From Bacteroidales bacterium UBA3289 (lineage in GTDB: Bacteria; Bacteroidota; Bacteroidia; Bacteroidales; UBA932), in contig DETL01000014.1 of NCBI GenBank assembly GCA_002361625.1, positions 94,235 through 158,234 on the forward strand: a stretch of DNA of 64,000 nucleotides. The letters run 5' to 3'. Each line of letters begins with the position of its first letter. Position 1 is the first letter of the stretch. Below, piece by piece: positions 27,609 to 36,542 of this stretch. The notes under the pieces were generated by a model that saw only the letters and a program-made list of their open reading frames with translations, ran no database searches and was not told where the DNA came from. A program made the translations under genes and the position numbers.

Positions 27609-28925
27609 TTATTTGGGATAGTTCCGGATCACCCCGTCCAGGTAGCGGAAGCGGTTGGTGAGCCAGGTGCGCAGCTTGCGGTATTCCTCCGCATGGGTAT
27701 AGTTGTCGATTTCCCAGCGGTCCATGTCCTCCTGCACGGCCTGGCCGATGAGGGCTTCCTGCTCCGCCAGGCAGTCCAGGAGGCCGGCCAGGAGATCGGC
27801 CTGGTTGTCCGTCCAGATATGCTGCAGCAGGGTCACGAACTCGGGAATGCCGAACAGGTCGCAGAAAAAGTCGGACGGGGTGCTCCCGTAAGCGCCTTCA
27901 TGCGAATAGGGACGGGTTCCGAAGATCAGGGTCCGGTAACTCTCGAAATAGGTATGGCCTTTGCCCCGGTGGTCGTACATGTCCCCCCAGTTGTAGTTGA
28001 ACCCGCCGTCACAGTCCCAGAGCGGGCCCATCACCCAGCGGGATTCGTCGTCATAGCGGTGGATGAAGCCGCTGCGCATGCTCGGGTAATTGTCCATCTC
28101 CACGTTGGAGATGATTTCCTGGATGAGGATGTATTTGGCCATGGACTCCACGTCCAGTTCCTCCTGCAGGGCTTTCCAGTCGCCGTCCCTGATGGCGCGC
28201 TCCAGGAAGGCGAATTCCTCCTGGACACGGTTCCGGTCGGCCTTGGTGGCATCTTCGGGGTACTTCACGGCCGCGGCCATCCAGTAGATATTGGAATAGA
28301 AGTTGTCCGTGGCGCGGGGCCGGTCGTCCGGTCCGTCGTTGATGTCCAGGGCCAGCAGGATCCCCTCTTCCGGGTCCAGTTTCACCCGGTGACCGCCCTC
28401 CTCCACCTGTTCGGTGACCATGTACAGGCCCAGGTCCTCCCCGTTCAGGGTGACGGTGGCGTAACGGGCGTTATTGGCATAGGGAAGTCCCAGTCCATGA
28501 GCCAGATAGAATCCCACGAGATTCATCATGTGGGTGACGTCCCGGTAGTCGGCCAGCAGCACCCAGTCCCTGTTCGGAGCCATCCCGAGGAAGGACGCCG
28601 ATGCATCCAGCTTGATGCGGTACGGCTTCTTGGGATACCAGTTCCAGGTGGAGTTGCCCCGGCCGCGGATCCGACCCCGCGTCTCCTGGGCGTAGGATTC
28701 CTCCCCGGACACCTTGATGGTGCAAGGGCGGTAATCCTCCGGTTTTTTGGAATCGACCTCGACGCCGTCATCCGTCATGATGTCGATATGGGCGATGACA
28801 TCCGCGGTAAAGGTCACTTCGGCAGGGGCCACGGGCCCCGTCTTCTCCTCGATCCTGTCCTTTCCGCAGGAGACGGCGGCCGCCAAGAGGAAAACGCAGA
28901 TCGGAATCTTCAGTCTCTCCGTCAT
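27609..28925 (-). CDS. CotH-type protein kinase-like lipoprotein
   Basis: A 438-residue lipoprotein (lipobox AAAVSC, Cys19). CotH (spore-coat kinase fold) motifs: IRGRGNSTWNWYPKKPYRIKL near residues 85-105, NRDWVLLADYRDVTHMMN, VTEQVEEGGHRVKLDPEEG, and LWDCDGGFNYNWG, which supplies the metal-binding Asp pair. CotH proteins phosphorylate Ser on secreted proteins in Bacillus. In Bacteroidetes they are often linked to glycan loci and their target is unknown. Start chosen at MTERLK (28925), whose ATG overlaps the GH51 stop (ATGA), indicating translational coupling; an upstream in-frame extension would sit inside GH51. Confidence 0.88.
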   Translation of the reverse strand: MTERLKIPICVFLLAAAVSCGKDRIEEKTGPVAPAEVTFTADVIAHIDIMTDDGVEVDSKKPEDYRPCTIKVSGEESYAQETRGRIRGRGNSTWNWYPKKPYRIKLDASASFLGMAPNRDWVLLADYRDVTHMMNLVGFYLAHGLGLPYANNARYATVTLNGEDLGLYMVTEQVEEGGHRVKLDPEEGILLALDINDGPDDRPRATDNFYSNIYWMAAAVKYPEDATKADRNRVQEEFAFLERAIRDGDWKALQEELDVESMAKYILIQEIISNVEMDNYPSMRSGFIHRYDDESRWVMGPLWDCDGGFNYNWGDMYDHRGKGHTYFESYRTLIFGTRPYSHEGAYGSTPSDFFCDLFGIPEFVTLLQHIWTDNQADLLAGLLDCLAEQEALIGQAVQEDMDRWEIDNYTHAEEYRKLRTWLTNRFRYLDGVIRNYPK

Positions 28926-30958
28926 TTCGTATGGAATCTGTACACGGCGAAGGTCCGCCCGCCCAGCCGTTCGCTGTAGGCGATGCGGCCGTTTTCCTGA
29001 TGCCGGACGCCCAGCAGCCACTCGTTGGCCGGGTCGGCCACGGGGGTCAGGTCCAGCTGTTCCGTAACGGGAACGACGCGGGAGGGTTCGTCCAACGTAT
29101 TCTCATCCATGGGATTGTCGCTGTGGAGAGCGGTCCGTTCCGCTCCGGTCAGCCCGCCGGGCAGGTCAAAGGTGACGACCTGCGAATACGGGGACAGGTT
29201 CGCAATCTTGACGATCAGGTCGCCCGTCGCGTCATCCACGGCGCAGGTGGCGTTCAGGTTCCGGACATCGGCCACCGGTTTCCCGTCGATCGTGAGCGGA
29301 ATCACGCGACTTCCCTTGTTGGCGGCATACAGCTGCTGTACGTAGTAGCTGCAGGAGCGCATCACCCGCAGGTTGTCGAACCAGATCAGGTCCGGACGCC
29401 ACTGCCAGCCCTCGACATGGGCGAAGGTCGGGGCGTAGCTGGACATGACCACGACGTCGGCGTTCCGCTCCAGGCCGGTCATGAAGGAGGCCTCCAGCAG
29501 GGCGGCGTTGAAATGGTTGAACTTCTTGCCGTCGCTGCCGTGGCAGGCGTACTCGCCCGCGAAGACCTTGGGGCCGGTGCGGGGATAGCTGTCATACCGG
29601 TTGGCATTCTTCTCGTAGAATCCCTCCCAGCTGTAATAGTGCTCGTCCACGAGGTCCACCCCCAGCCGGCGCATTTCCTTCCACAGGTCGTCGAACCATT
29701 CTCCGCCCAGATAGGGTCCGGAAGTGCCGACAATCTGGATGTCGGGGTACTTCGCCCGCACGGCCTTCATGAAAGGTTCGAACCGTTCGATGAATTCCGC
29801 GCCCCACTGCTCGTTGCCGATCCCCAGGTACTTGAGGCCGAAGGGTTCCGGGTGGCCCATCTCGGCCCGCACCTTCCCCCACTTGCTCTTCGGGGAACCG
29901 TTGGCGAATTCGATGAGGTCCAGGGCATCCTGGATATAGGTCCCAAGGTCCTCCAGGGAGCAGTTGGGATGCCACTCGGGATCGTTCTGGAACTGGCAGG
30001 CCATGCCGCAGCTGACGATGGGGACCGGCTCGGCGCCGATTTCCTCCGCCAGGCGGAAATACTCGTAGAAACCCAGTCCGCCGCTCTGGTAGTAGTCGGG
30101 GAACATCCGCTCGAACGTGCCGTAGTTCCACCGGTTGATGTTGATGGGACGGTTCTCCACCGGGCCCACCGTGTTCTTCCATTGATAGCGGTTGTCCAGG
30201 GATGTCCCTTCCACGATGCAGCCGCCGGGGAACCGGAGGATGCCGGGATGGAGGTCCGCCAGGGCCTGTGCCAGGTCCTTCCGGAGGCCGTTTTCATCCC
30301 CATGGAAAGTGTCCGAAGGGAACAGGGAGACATGTTCGAGGTCCACCACGGCCTCCTGGCTCTCATCCCACAGCAGCAGCCGGAAAGCACCCTTTGCAAC
30401 GGTACGGTCGGCCTTAAGAACTACCTCGTATTTCGTCCATTTGGAAGAAGTGACCGTCACTTCCTCCGCACCCAGGACCTGATTCTCGGCACTGCCGTAA
30501 GGGTCACAGAGCGCGGCCAGAAGGCCTACCGTACGGGGTTTCCCTGCCGTCCGGGCCCAGAAGGAAAGCCGGTACTCCGCGCCCGCTTCCAGGCCGATAC
30601 CCAGCCAGCCGCCGTTCTCCAGCCCGCACTGGCGGGCCGGATGTCCCGGATAGCGCAGCCGGACGTAATGCGGATTCCGGTCAAAGGGGCCGCCCTCCGA
30701 GAGGACCTCCACCTTGCCGAAAGTCTTCCACCCCTGCAGGGGATTGTCGTATTCGAAGGAACGGTTGCAGATCTTCTCCGCATACAGGCCGCCGTCCGCG
30801 GCGAAATTGATATCTTCCAGGAAGATGCCGTACATCGTAGGCTGGATGGGAATCCCCTCCGCCTTGTCATCCACCACCAGGGTCGTTCCCCGCGGCTGGG
30901 CGAGGAGCGTCGCGGCGGAAAGCAGTACGGTCAGTCCGAGCGTCAGTCCTTTTCTCAT
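28922..30958 (-). CDS. GH51 alpha-L-arabinofuranosidase
   Basis: A 678-residue secreted retaining glycosidase (signal ...LSAATLLAQ) removing alpha-L-arabinofuranosyl residues. Early motifs include MYGIFLEDINFAADGGLYAE and FPGGCIVEGTSL; the acid/base Glu lies in YLGIGNEQWG near residue 382 and the nucleophile Glu in KVFAGEYACH near 467. The segment of roughly 60-220 looks like an inserted carbohydrate-binding domain (CBM4-like) before the barrel continues, as in other Bacteroidetes GH51 enzymes. Its ATG (30958) overlaps the GH127 stop as ATGA; the ATG 12 bp upstream is less likely. Confidence 0.95.
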   Translation of the reverse strand: MRKGLTLGLTVLLSAATLLAQPRGTTLVVDDKAEGIPIQPTMYGIFLEDINFAADGGLYAEKICNRSFEYDNPLQGWKTFGKVEVLSEGGPFDRNPHYVRLRYPGHPARQCGLENGGWLGIGLEAGAEYRLSFWARTAGKPRTVGLLAALCDPYGSAENQVLGAEEVTVTSSKWTKYEVVLKADRTVAKGAFRLLLWDESQEAVVDLEHVSLFPSDTFHGDENGLRKDLAQALADLHPGILRFPGGCIVEGTSLDNRYQWKNTVGPVENRPININRWNYGTFERMFPDYYQSGGLGFYEYFRLAEEIGAEPVPIVSCGMACQFQNDPEWHPNCSLEDLGTYIQDALDLIEFANGSPKSKWGKVRAEMGHPEPFGLKYLGIGNEQWGAEFIERFEPFMKAVRAKYPDIQIVGTSGPYLGGEWFDDLWKEMRRLGVDLVDEHYYSWEGFYEKNANRYDSYPRTGPKVFAGEYACHGSDGKKFNHFNAALLEASFMTGLERNADVVVMSSYAPTFAHVEGWQWRPDLIWFDNLRVMRSCSYYVQQLYAANKGSRVIPLTIDGKPVADVRNLNATCAVDDATGDLIVKIANLSPYSQVVTFDLPGGLTGAERTALHSDNPMDENTLDEPSRVVPVTEQLDLTPVADPANEWLLGVRHQENGRIAYSERLGGRTFAVYRFHTK

Positions 30959-33381
30959 TTCACATCCCATTCATAAAGACCCGCGGAAAGCTCCTCGGGA
31001 AGGTCCACCTCGAGTTTCAGGGCCGATGTGGTCACCGGCTTGAACTGGACTTCACAAGCGGCCCCCTTGCGGACCGGGTAACCGGAAGGTTCCTCCACGG
31101 GGACCCAGTTGCCGGAAGCGTCCTGGTAGCAGATGCGCCATGCCTTGGGGACGGAGCAGCCGCCCCACGGCTGGTCGTCAAACCACCAGACGGAGCAGCG
31201 GGAAACGGTCGCCGGTGCGGCGAACGTATAGGTAATCCACTCGGTACCACCCTTTTTAGGCCACCAGTGATAGTAAGGGGAGGACTCGTCGCCGGGAACC
31301 AGCTGGTCGTTGATGGCGCCGATGGAGCGGGCCGGGGTGGAAGCCCCGATCTTGGAGGTGGAGGCGACGGTGGCCGGCTTGGACGGTTTGGTGGCGCGCA
31401 GCTCCTGCGGGAGCCACACCGTCATCTCGCCGCTGCCCCGGTGGCACCAAGCATAGTATGGAATCAGCGTCAGGTCCACGTCCTTCGCCGCCAGGCGTCC
31501 ATCCTCGCCGAAAGCAAGCGTCTGCGCCTTCGTCGTGATCTTGTCGATGCCGAAGAGTTCGCCCGAATGGGCGACGGAGAATACCGGCGCCTGGTTCATG
31601 AGGACGCTCCGGACGGAGAAGCCCGGATTGTCCGGCCATTCGGCGCAATAGACCACGGGACCCTTCTCCACGGCGATGCGGCCGGCATCGGCCCGGACCT
31701 CGGCATGGGCCTTCACGACGCGGGGCTCCATGTCAAAGTGAACCTCCACCTTGTCTCCCTTCTTCCACTTGCGGGAAATGGTGAAGTAGCCCTGCTCGAG
31801 CTTGCTTTCCACCGGGACGCCGTTCACCGTCACGGTGTAACCCAGGCGCTTGCCGTCCACATAGGTGTACAGGTCGGAAGGAACGGTCTCGTTCCGGACC
31901 CAGCCGGGGATGCGGACTTTCAGGGCCATCTCCTTCTTGAGGGCGGTCTTGTCGATGGTGATCTCCACGTCGCCGTTCCAGGGATAGGCCGTCTTCTGGC
32001 TCAGGGTGACGGCCTTGCCGCCCACCTTCTGGGTCATCGTATTGGACATGAACAGGTTCACGTACAGGGCGTTGTCCTTCACGGCATACACGTAGCCGGG
32101 GACGGACGGGATGAAGCGGCAGATGTTGGACGGGCAGCAGGCGCAGCCGAACCAAGCCTGGCGCTGGTGCTGGCCGATGGACTCCAGCGGATTGGGATAG
32201 AAGAACCCGTTCCCTTCCAGGGACACGCCGCTGATGAGGCCGTTGTAGAGGGTGCGCTCCAGCACGTCGTAATATTTGGCGTCGCCGTGCAGGAGGAACA
32301 TCCGGTAATTGACATATACGTTGCCGATGGCCGCGCAGGTCTCGCAGTAAGCGCTCATGTTCGGGAGCTCGTAATTAGCCCCGAAGGCCTCGCCGCTGTT
32401 CGTAGCCCCGATGCCGCCGGTGATGTAGAGCTTCTTGGACACGATGTTATCCCAGATCCGGTCGATGGCGTCGATGTAGCCCTGGTCCCCCGTGAGGGCG
32501 GCGACATCGGCCATGCCGGCGTACATGTAGGCGGCGCGGACGGCGTGGCCCACGGCCTCGCTCTGCTCCAGGACCGGCAGGTGCGTCTGGTTGTATTCAT
32601 CCCGATACTCGGTCTTGCCGCGCTCATCCAGGAAGAACTTGGCCTCGTCCAGGTACTTCTTCTCACCGGTGGCGAGATATAGCTTCGCGAGGGCCATCTC
32701 GGCGATCTGGTGACCGGGGACCACCCGGGCCTGGCCGGAGGCGGGGCCCACTTCGCGGACCACGCAGTCCGCATAGCGGATGGCGATGTCCAGGAAGTTG
32801 CGCTTGCCGGTGGCCTGCCAGTGGGCGATCGCGCCCTCCACCATGTGGCCGAGGTTGTACAGTTCGTGGCTGAGTTCCTCATCCTTCACCCAGCGGCGGT
32901 CGCCCGCCCACTCGTGCGGATGCTCGGGATTCATGGTCCTTGCCGTGTACAGGTAGCCGTCCGGCTCCTGCGCCGCAGCGACGATCACGAGGACGCTGTC
33001 GATATAGGCCTCCAGCTTCTTGTCCGGATAGGTCTGGAGCACGTAGGAGGCGCCTTCGATGGTCTTATAGACATCCGTGTCGTCGAAGGAATAGCCCTTG
33101 ACCTCGTAACCGAGGTTCACGGGGGAATGCATCTGCTTCTCCGCTTTCACGAAATTCTCGTAACGGCCCTCGCTCTCGCATTTGGAGAAAGCCAGGGGAA
33201 TGGTTACCTCCCGGGACGCCTTGAGCCGCTGTCCCCAGAAGGAATCCGGGGTGACCTTCACGCTGGTGAAGGGAACCGGGTCGATGGGATAGCCGCCGGA
33301 TGCGGGTACGGAGGCAGGTTGCGCCTGCAATGAAACGGCGGCGAAAAGGCCGGCCACGAAGGGGATGAATGTTCTAGTCAT
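30955..33381 (-). CDS. GH127 beta-L-arabinofuranosidase with C-terminal beta-sandwich
   Basis: An 808-residue secreted enzyme (signal ...AVSLQAQ) of the DUF1680/GH127 family, whose type member removes beta-L-arabinofuranose from hydroxyproline-linked arabinan. The (alpha/alpha)6 core starts SVKVTPDSFWGQRLKA. Conserved TLYNGLISGVSLEG and the WFGCACCPSNICR cluster near residue 410 supply the Cys residues of the zinc-thiolate centre, including the nucleophile. The last about 150 residues (KKGGTEWITYTFAAPATVSRC...) resemble an F5/8-type binding module. It heads the GH127-GH51-CotH-M61 operon and is divergent from the regulator gene. Confidence 0.94.
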   Translation of the reverse strand: MTRTFIPFVAGLFAAVSLQAQPASVPASGGYPIDPVPFTSVKVTPDSFWGQRLKASREVTIPLAFSKCESEGRYENFVKAEKQMHSPVNLGYEVKGYSFDDTDVYKTIEGASYVLQTYPDKKLEAYIDSVLVIVAAAQEPDGYLYTARTMNPEHPHEWAGDRRWVKDEELSHELYNLGHMVEGAIAHWQATGKRNFLDIAIRYADCVVREVGPASGQARVVPGHQIAEMALAKLYLATGEKKYLDEAKFFLDERGKTEYRDEYNQTHLPVLEQSEAVGHAVRAAYMYAGMADVAALTGDQGYIDAIDRIWDNIVSKKLYITGGIGATNSGEAFGANYELPNMSAYCETCAAIGNVYVNYRMFLLHGDAKYYDVLERTLYNGLISGVSLEGNGFFYPNPLESIGQHQRQAWFGCACCPSNICRFIPSVPGYVYAVKDNALYVNLFMSNTMTQKVGGKAVTLSQKTAYPWNGDVEITIDKTALKKEMALKVRIPGWVRNETVPSDLYTYVDGKRLGYTVTVNGVPVESKLEQGYFTISRKWKKGDKVEVHFDMEPRVVKAHAEVRADAGRIAVEKGPVVYCAEWPDNPGFSVRSVLMNQAPVFSVAHSGELFGIDKITTKAQTLAFGEDGRLAAKDVDLTLIPYYAWCHRGSGEMTVWLPQELRATKPSKPATVASTSKIGASTPARSIGAINDQLVPGDESSPYYHWWPKKGGTEWITYTFAAPATVSRCSVWWFDDQPWGGCSVPKAWRICYQDASGNWVPVEEPSGYPVRKGAACEVQFKPVTTSALKLEVDLPEELSAGLYEWDVK

Positions 33382-33403
33382 AGTGCCGATAATAGGGTCT
33401 GTA

Positions 33404-33469
33404 CAAAATTATGCGTTAACGAAGGCAATCCTTGCTAGGGAAATCCAATCTTTTTGTAAAATCGTCCAA
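33404..33469 (-). promoter_or_regulatory. GH127 promoter with direct-repeat operator
   Basis: The minus-strand half-sites TTGGAC (33469-33464) and TTGGAT (33448-33443) are 21 bp apart. They are followed by 31 bp and a perfect -7 box TAATTTTG (33411-33404). The ATG is 22 bp further. The operator sits back to back with the regulator's promoter, 11 bp before its -33 TTG. Confidence 0.78.
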
Positions 33470-33480
33470 GATTGAGACGA

Positions 33481-33510
33481 TTGTATTTCCCGAGAATTAG
33501 ACTATCTTTG
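33481..33510 (+). promoter_or_regulatory. Promoter of the AraC-tailed regulator
   Basis: TTG (33481-33483), 19 bp, then TATCTTTG (33503-33510): a perfect Bacteroides -33/-7 pair. The ATG at 33517 is only 6 nt beyond the -7 box, so the mRNA should be leaderless or nearly so. This also fixes the start codon, because an ATG 45 bp upstream lies before the promoter. Confidence 0.8.
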
Positions 33511-33516
33511 CGAAAC

Positions 33517-36453
33517 ATGAAAAAAATCATCCTTTCGCTGGCCCTGCTGCTGGCGACCCACCCATGGACCGCAGGAGCATCCGACTATGTATTCCGCCAT
33601 ATCACATCCCGGGAGGGACTCGCGTCGAATTCGGTGCGGGCCATCGTCCAGGACCACCTGGGCCTGATCTGGCTGGGCAACGGGAACGGGCTGGACAGCT
33701 ACGACGGCCGGGAGGTCATCCATCATCCCCTGCCGGGCGGGGTGGCGGCCTCCGTGCTGTGCCTCCTGGAAGATGCCGGGCAGGCTTTATGGATCGGCAC
33801 GGACAGCGGTCTGTACCGGTATGTCGGGGACGACATCGTGCAGGAGCCCCTCCTGGCCGGCGCCGAGGTCACGGCCTTTGCGGAGGACCGGGACGGCAAC
33901 GTCTGGGTCGCCACCTGGGGAAAGGGAGTCTTCCGTTTCCGGGACGGCCAGGCGGAAAACTGGCTGGACGGCCATCTCACGGAAGCCCTCCTGGTGGGCT
34001 CCGACGGCCGTCTCTGGCTGACCGACGCCTCGAGCGGCGAAGGACTGCTCGTTTTCCATACTGCCAGCCAGACCTTCGTTTCTCCCGGACTGGCGTTCCA
34101 AGACTGCTCCCCGACCCGTATCTGCGCCCTGGACGAAGACGGAAACGGAGACCTCTGGCTGGGGACCTGGGACAATGGAATCTACCGGGCGGACCTCTCC
34201 TCGCGGACGGTCCACCTCGCCGTCCCGCCCGGAAACGGACTCAATCACATCCATTCCATCACACACGACGGAGCCTGGAATTTCCTGGTCGGATCGGATG
34301 ACGGCCTGCTGGAAGTGAAGCCCCTGACCGGAGAGCAGGTCCTGTACCGGAACGACCGGAAGGACCCGACCTCCCTCTCGGACAAGTTCGTCTATCCCGT
34401 CACCCGGGACCATGAAGGGGGGCTCTGGATCGGAACCTATTATGGCGGAGTCAATTACGTAGCACCCAACATTGGCCAGTTCCAGACGGTGTCCCTGTCG
34501 GACCTGGCCGGTGCGGACGAAGAGTATATCGTCAGCTGCCTGTGCGAGGACCCGGACGACGGGACGGTCTGGATCGGGTCCGACAACGGCGGCCTGTTCC
34601 GGTACGACCCGGTCCGGAACAAGGTCGGGCGATGGCTCGGGTCGGCCGGATGGACGGACCGGCTCGCTTCCCTGAACGTCCATGCCCTGCTCCGCGAGGG
34701 GGAGTCGCTCTGGGTGGGCACCTATTCCTCCAACCTGCTGCGGATCGACCTCAGGACCGGACGGGTCCGGGAGTTCCGGGAAGCCGACGGCCTGGACGCC
34801 CCCAGCGTCTATGCCCTGTGCATCGACCCGGACGGAACGCTGTGGGCGGGAACCAATTCGGGCATCTGCCGCTATGACGTCGCCACAGACCGCTTTATCC
34901 TGGAACGGGCGGCCGGGGACTGGGTCATGGACATCCGGACCGGCGGGGACGGCGCCCTGTGGTTCGCCACGGCCCGCAACGGCGTACTCCGCCGCAGCAG
35001 CGACGGGGACTGGCAGTCTTTCCAGGCGGAGGACGGCGCACTTCCTTCCGATTATGTGAACTGTATCCATCCCAGTGCCACGGGCGTATTCGCCGGGACC
35101 AGCCAAGGCCTGGCCGCGCTTTCGGAGAAGGAATCGGAACGGCTCGTGGACGGGATGGAAGTCATACGGCTCGCCGCGGACGGAAACCAGCTCTGGTTCT
35201 CCTCCGGCACCGCCGTCGTCCGGTATATCCTTTCCGAACGCCGATGGGAACAGTTCGGGGCCAATGACGGCATTTACACGGGCTCTTTCTCCCCCAACGC
35301 CGGCACCATCACCCGGGACGGAACAATCTACCTGGGAGCCTCGGACGGTTTCGTTTCCTTCCTGCCCGGAAGCGTCCGGGTAAACGCAACGCCGCCGCCC
35401 GTCCTGTTCACCCGCTTCACGGCTTCCGGCCCCGGCCTGTCCATGAACGTTTTCCTCACGCAGGACCGGGAGCGCCTCACCATTCCCTGGCGGATGCGGG
35501 ATGTGAACATTTCCTTCGCCGCCCTCAGCTTCGGCGCCCCGGAAAAAGTCCGTTTCGCCTACCGCCTGGAGGGCTTGGCCCATTCTGACTGGAACGATAT
35601 CGGAAACCAGAACTACCTATCCCTAAGCCAGATACCCCCTGGTCGCTACCGATTGCAAGTCATCGCCTGCAACAACAGCGGTGTCTGGAACAATGACGGC
35701 GCCACGCTGTTCTTTACCGTCCGCTCCCACCCGTTGCTCTCCGGCGTCGCCATGCTCTTGTATATCCTGCTGGCAGGCATCCTGTTCTGGCTGCTGGGCC
35801 GGTGGTACCTCCGCCGGACGGAAGAGAAGACGCACCTGAAATATGAACGGCAGCTGGACGAGGCCGTCTCCCATCTGAAGGAAGAGGAACGGGACGACCG
35901 GTACCAGCTCATTTCCTCCCTGGCGGAGCAGATCGAAGCCCCGCTTGCCGGGATCGGGCTGCAGCTCGAGCGCCTGAAGGAAAAGACGAAAGCGGCCCTG
36001 CCCCTCAAGGCCGAACTCACGGTCATCGAGAAAAACCACCGTATGCTCAAAAACGTGTCCGCCAATCTCCTGCAGATGCGGAGCACGCTCCGGGGAGAGG
36101 ACGGGGAACCCGGTTCCGAACCGGACCAGGAGGACCTCCTCACCCGGCTGGACAAGATCATTACCGAAAACCTGGCCAATCCGGACCTGTCCGTCACCTT
36201 CCTCGCGAAGGAACTGGCCATCTCCCGTTCCGGCCTGTTCGCCAAGGTGAAGGAGCTCTGCGGCGAAACGCCCAACAACCTGATCAACCAGGCCCGGCTA
36301 AACACGGCGGCCAAGCTTCTTTCCGAGGGGAAGCACACGGTCGGAGAGATCTGCTACATGACCGGTTTCTCGTCCCCCAGCTATTTCTCGAAGTGTTTCC
36401 TGAACCAGTTCGGCGTTCCCCCGCACGAATGGGCGCAGACGCACTCGTCCTGA
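33517..36453 (+). CDS. Propeller-sensor AraC-type regulator: HTCS relative lacking kinase and receiver
   Basis: A 978-residue inner-membrane regulator. Signal or anchor segment, then Reg_prop two-bladed propeller repeats (ITSREGLASNSVRAIVQDHLGLIWLGN, GGLWIGTYYGG, DGTLWAGTNSGICRYD), a Y_Y_Y domain (FAYRLEGLAHSDWNDIG), a membrane helix near 740-765, a coiled coil, and a C-terminal AraC HTH (DLSVTFLAKELAISRSGLFAKVKEL ... YFSKCFLNQFG). Classic hybrid two-component regulators exceed 1300 residues because of HATPase and receiver domains; both are absent. A DHp-like helix remains (SSLAEQIEAPLAGI), where alignment with the usual SHEFRTPL puts Glu804 at the phospho-acceptor His. It probably senses a periplasmic glycan fragment and activates the locus through the 21-bp repeat operators. 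Confidence 0.9.
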   Translation: MKKIILSLALLLATHPWTAGASDYVFRHITSREGLASNSVRAIVQDHLGLIWLGNGNGLDSYDGREVIHHPLPGGVAASVLCLLEDAGQALWIGTDSGLYRYVGDDIVQEPLLAGAEVTAFAEDRDGNVWVATWGKGVFRFRDGQAENWLDGHLTEALLVGSDGRLWLTDASSGEGLLVFHTASQTFVSPGLAFQDCSPTRICALDEDGNGDLWLGTWDNGIYRADLSSRTVHLAVPPGNGLNHIHSITHDGAWNFLVGSDDGLLEVKPLTGEQVLYRNDRKDPTSLSDKFVYPVTRDHEGGLWIGTYYGGVNYVAPNIGQFQTVSLSDLAGADEEYIVSCLCEDPDDGTVWIGSDNGGLFRYDPVRNKVGRWLGSAGWTDRLASLNVHALLREGESLWVGTYSSNLLRIDLRTGRVREFREADGLDAPSVYALCIDPDGTLWAGTNSGICRYDVATDRFILERAAGDWVMDIRTGGDGALWFATARNGVLRRSSDGDWQSFQAEDGALPSDYVNCIHPSATGVFAGTSQGLAALSEKESERLVDGMEVIRLAADGNQLWFSSGTAVVRYILSERRWEQFGANDGIYTGSFSPNAGTITRDGTIYLGASDGFVSFLPGSVRVNATPPPVLFTRFTASGPGLSMNVFLTQDRERLTIPWRMRDVNISFAALSFGAPEKVRFAYRLEGLAHSDWNDIGNQNYLSLSQIPPGRYRLQVIACNNSGVWNNDGATLFFTVRSHPLLSGVAMLLYILLAGILFWLLGRWYLRRTEEKTHLKYERQLDEAVSHLKEEERDDRYQLISSLAEQIEAPLAGIGLQLERLKEKTKAALPLKAELTVIEKNHRMLKNVSANLLQMRSTLRGEDGEPGSEPDQEDLLTRLDKIITENLANPDLSVTFLAKELAISRSGLFAKVKELCGETPNNLINQARLNTAAKLLSEGKHTVGEICYMTGFSSPSYFSKCFLNQFGVPPHEWAQTHSS

Positions 36454-36487
36454 AATTGGGACGGAAAATAGGACTTCCTCTCTGAAG

Positions 36488-36523
36488 AAAGGGCGCCTCC
36501 CAACGCGGGAGACGCCCTTTTTT
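36488..36523. terminator. Bidirectional terminator between the regulator and GH146-like genes
   Basis: AAAGGGCGCCTCCC and GGGAGACGCCCTTT form a 14-position stem with one C-A mismatch and a 4-nt loop. The + strand has a run of T after it and the minus strand also has T in the lower arm (TTT plus CTTC). It lies between convergent genes and can serve both. Confidence 0.85.
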
Positions 36524-36542
36524 CTGTGACGGAATCCGTCCC

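Noticed and set aside
33466..33510. Autoregulation of the regulator gene by the same operator geometry
   Set aside because: On the + strand the position 31 bp before its -7 box is CCAAGA, not TTGGAC-like. The nearby half-sites face the GH127 gene, although binding there could still interfere.
33787..35583. Minus-strand open frame inside the regulator gene
   Set aside because: It is antisense to the propeller repeats and rich in Gly/Pro/Val/Arg without any motif; the + strand frame has a signal segment, propeller blades and an HTH.
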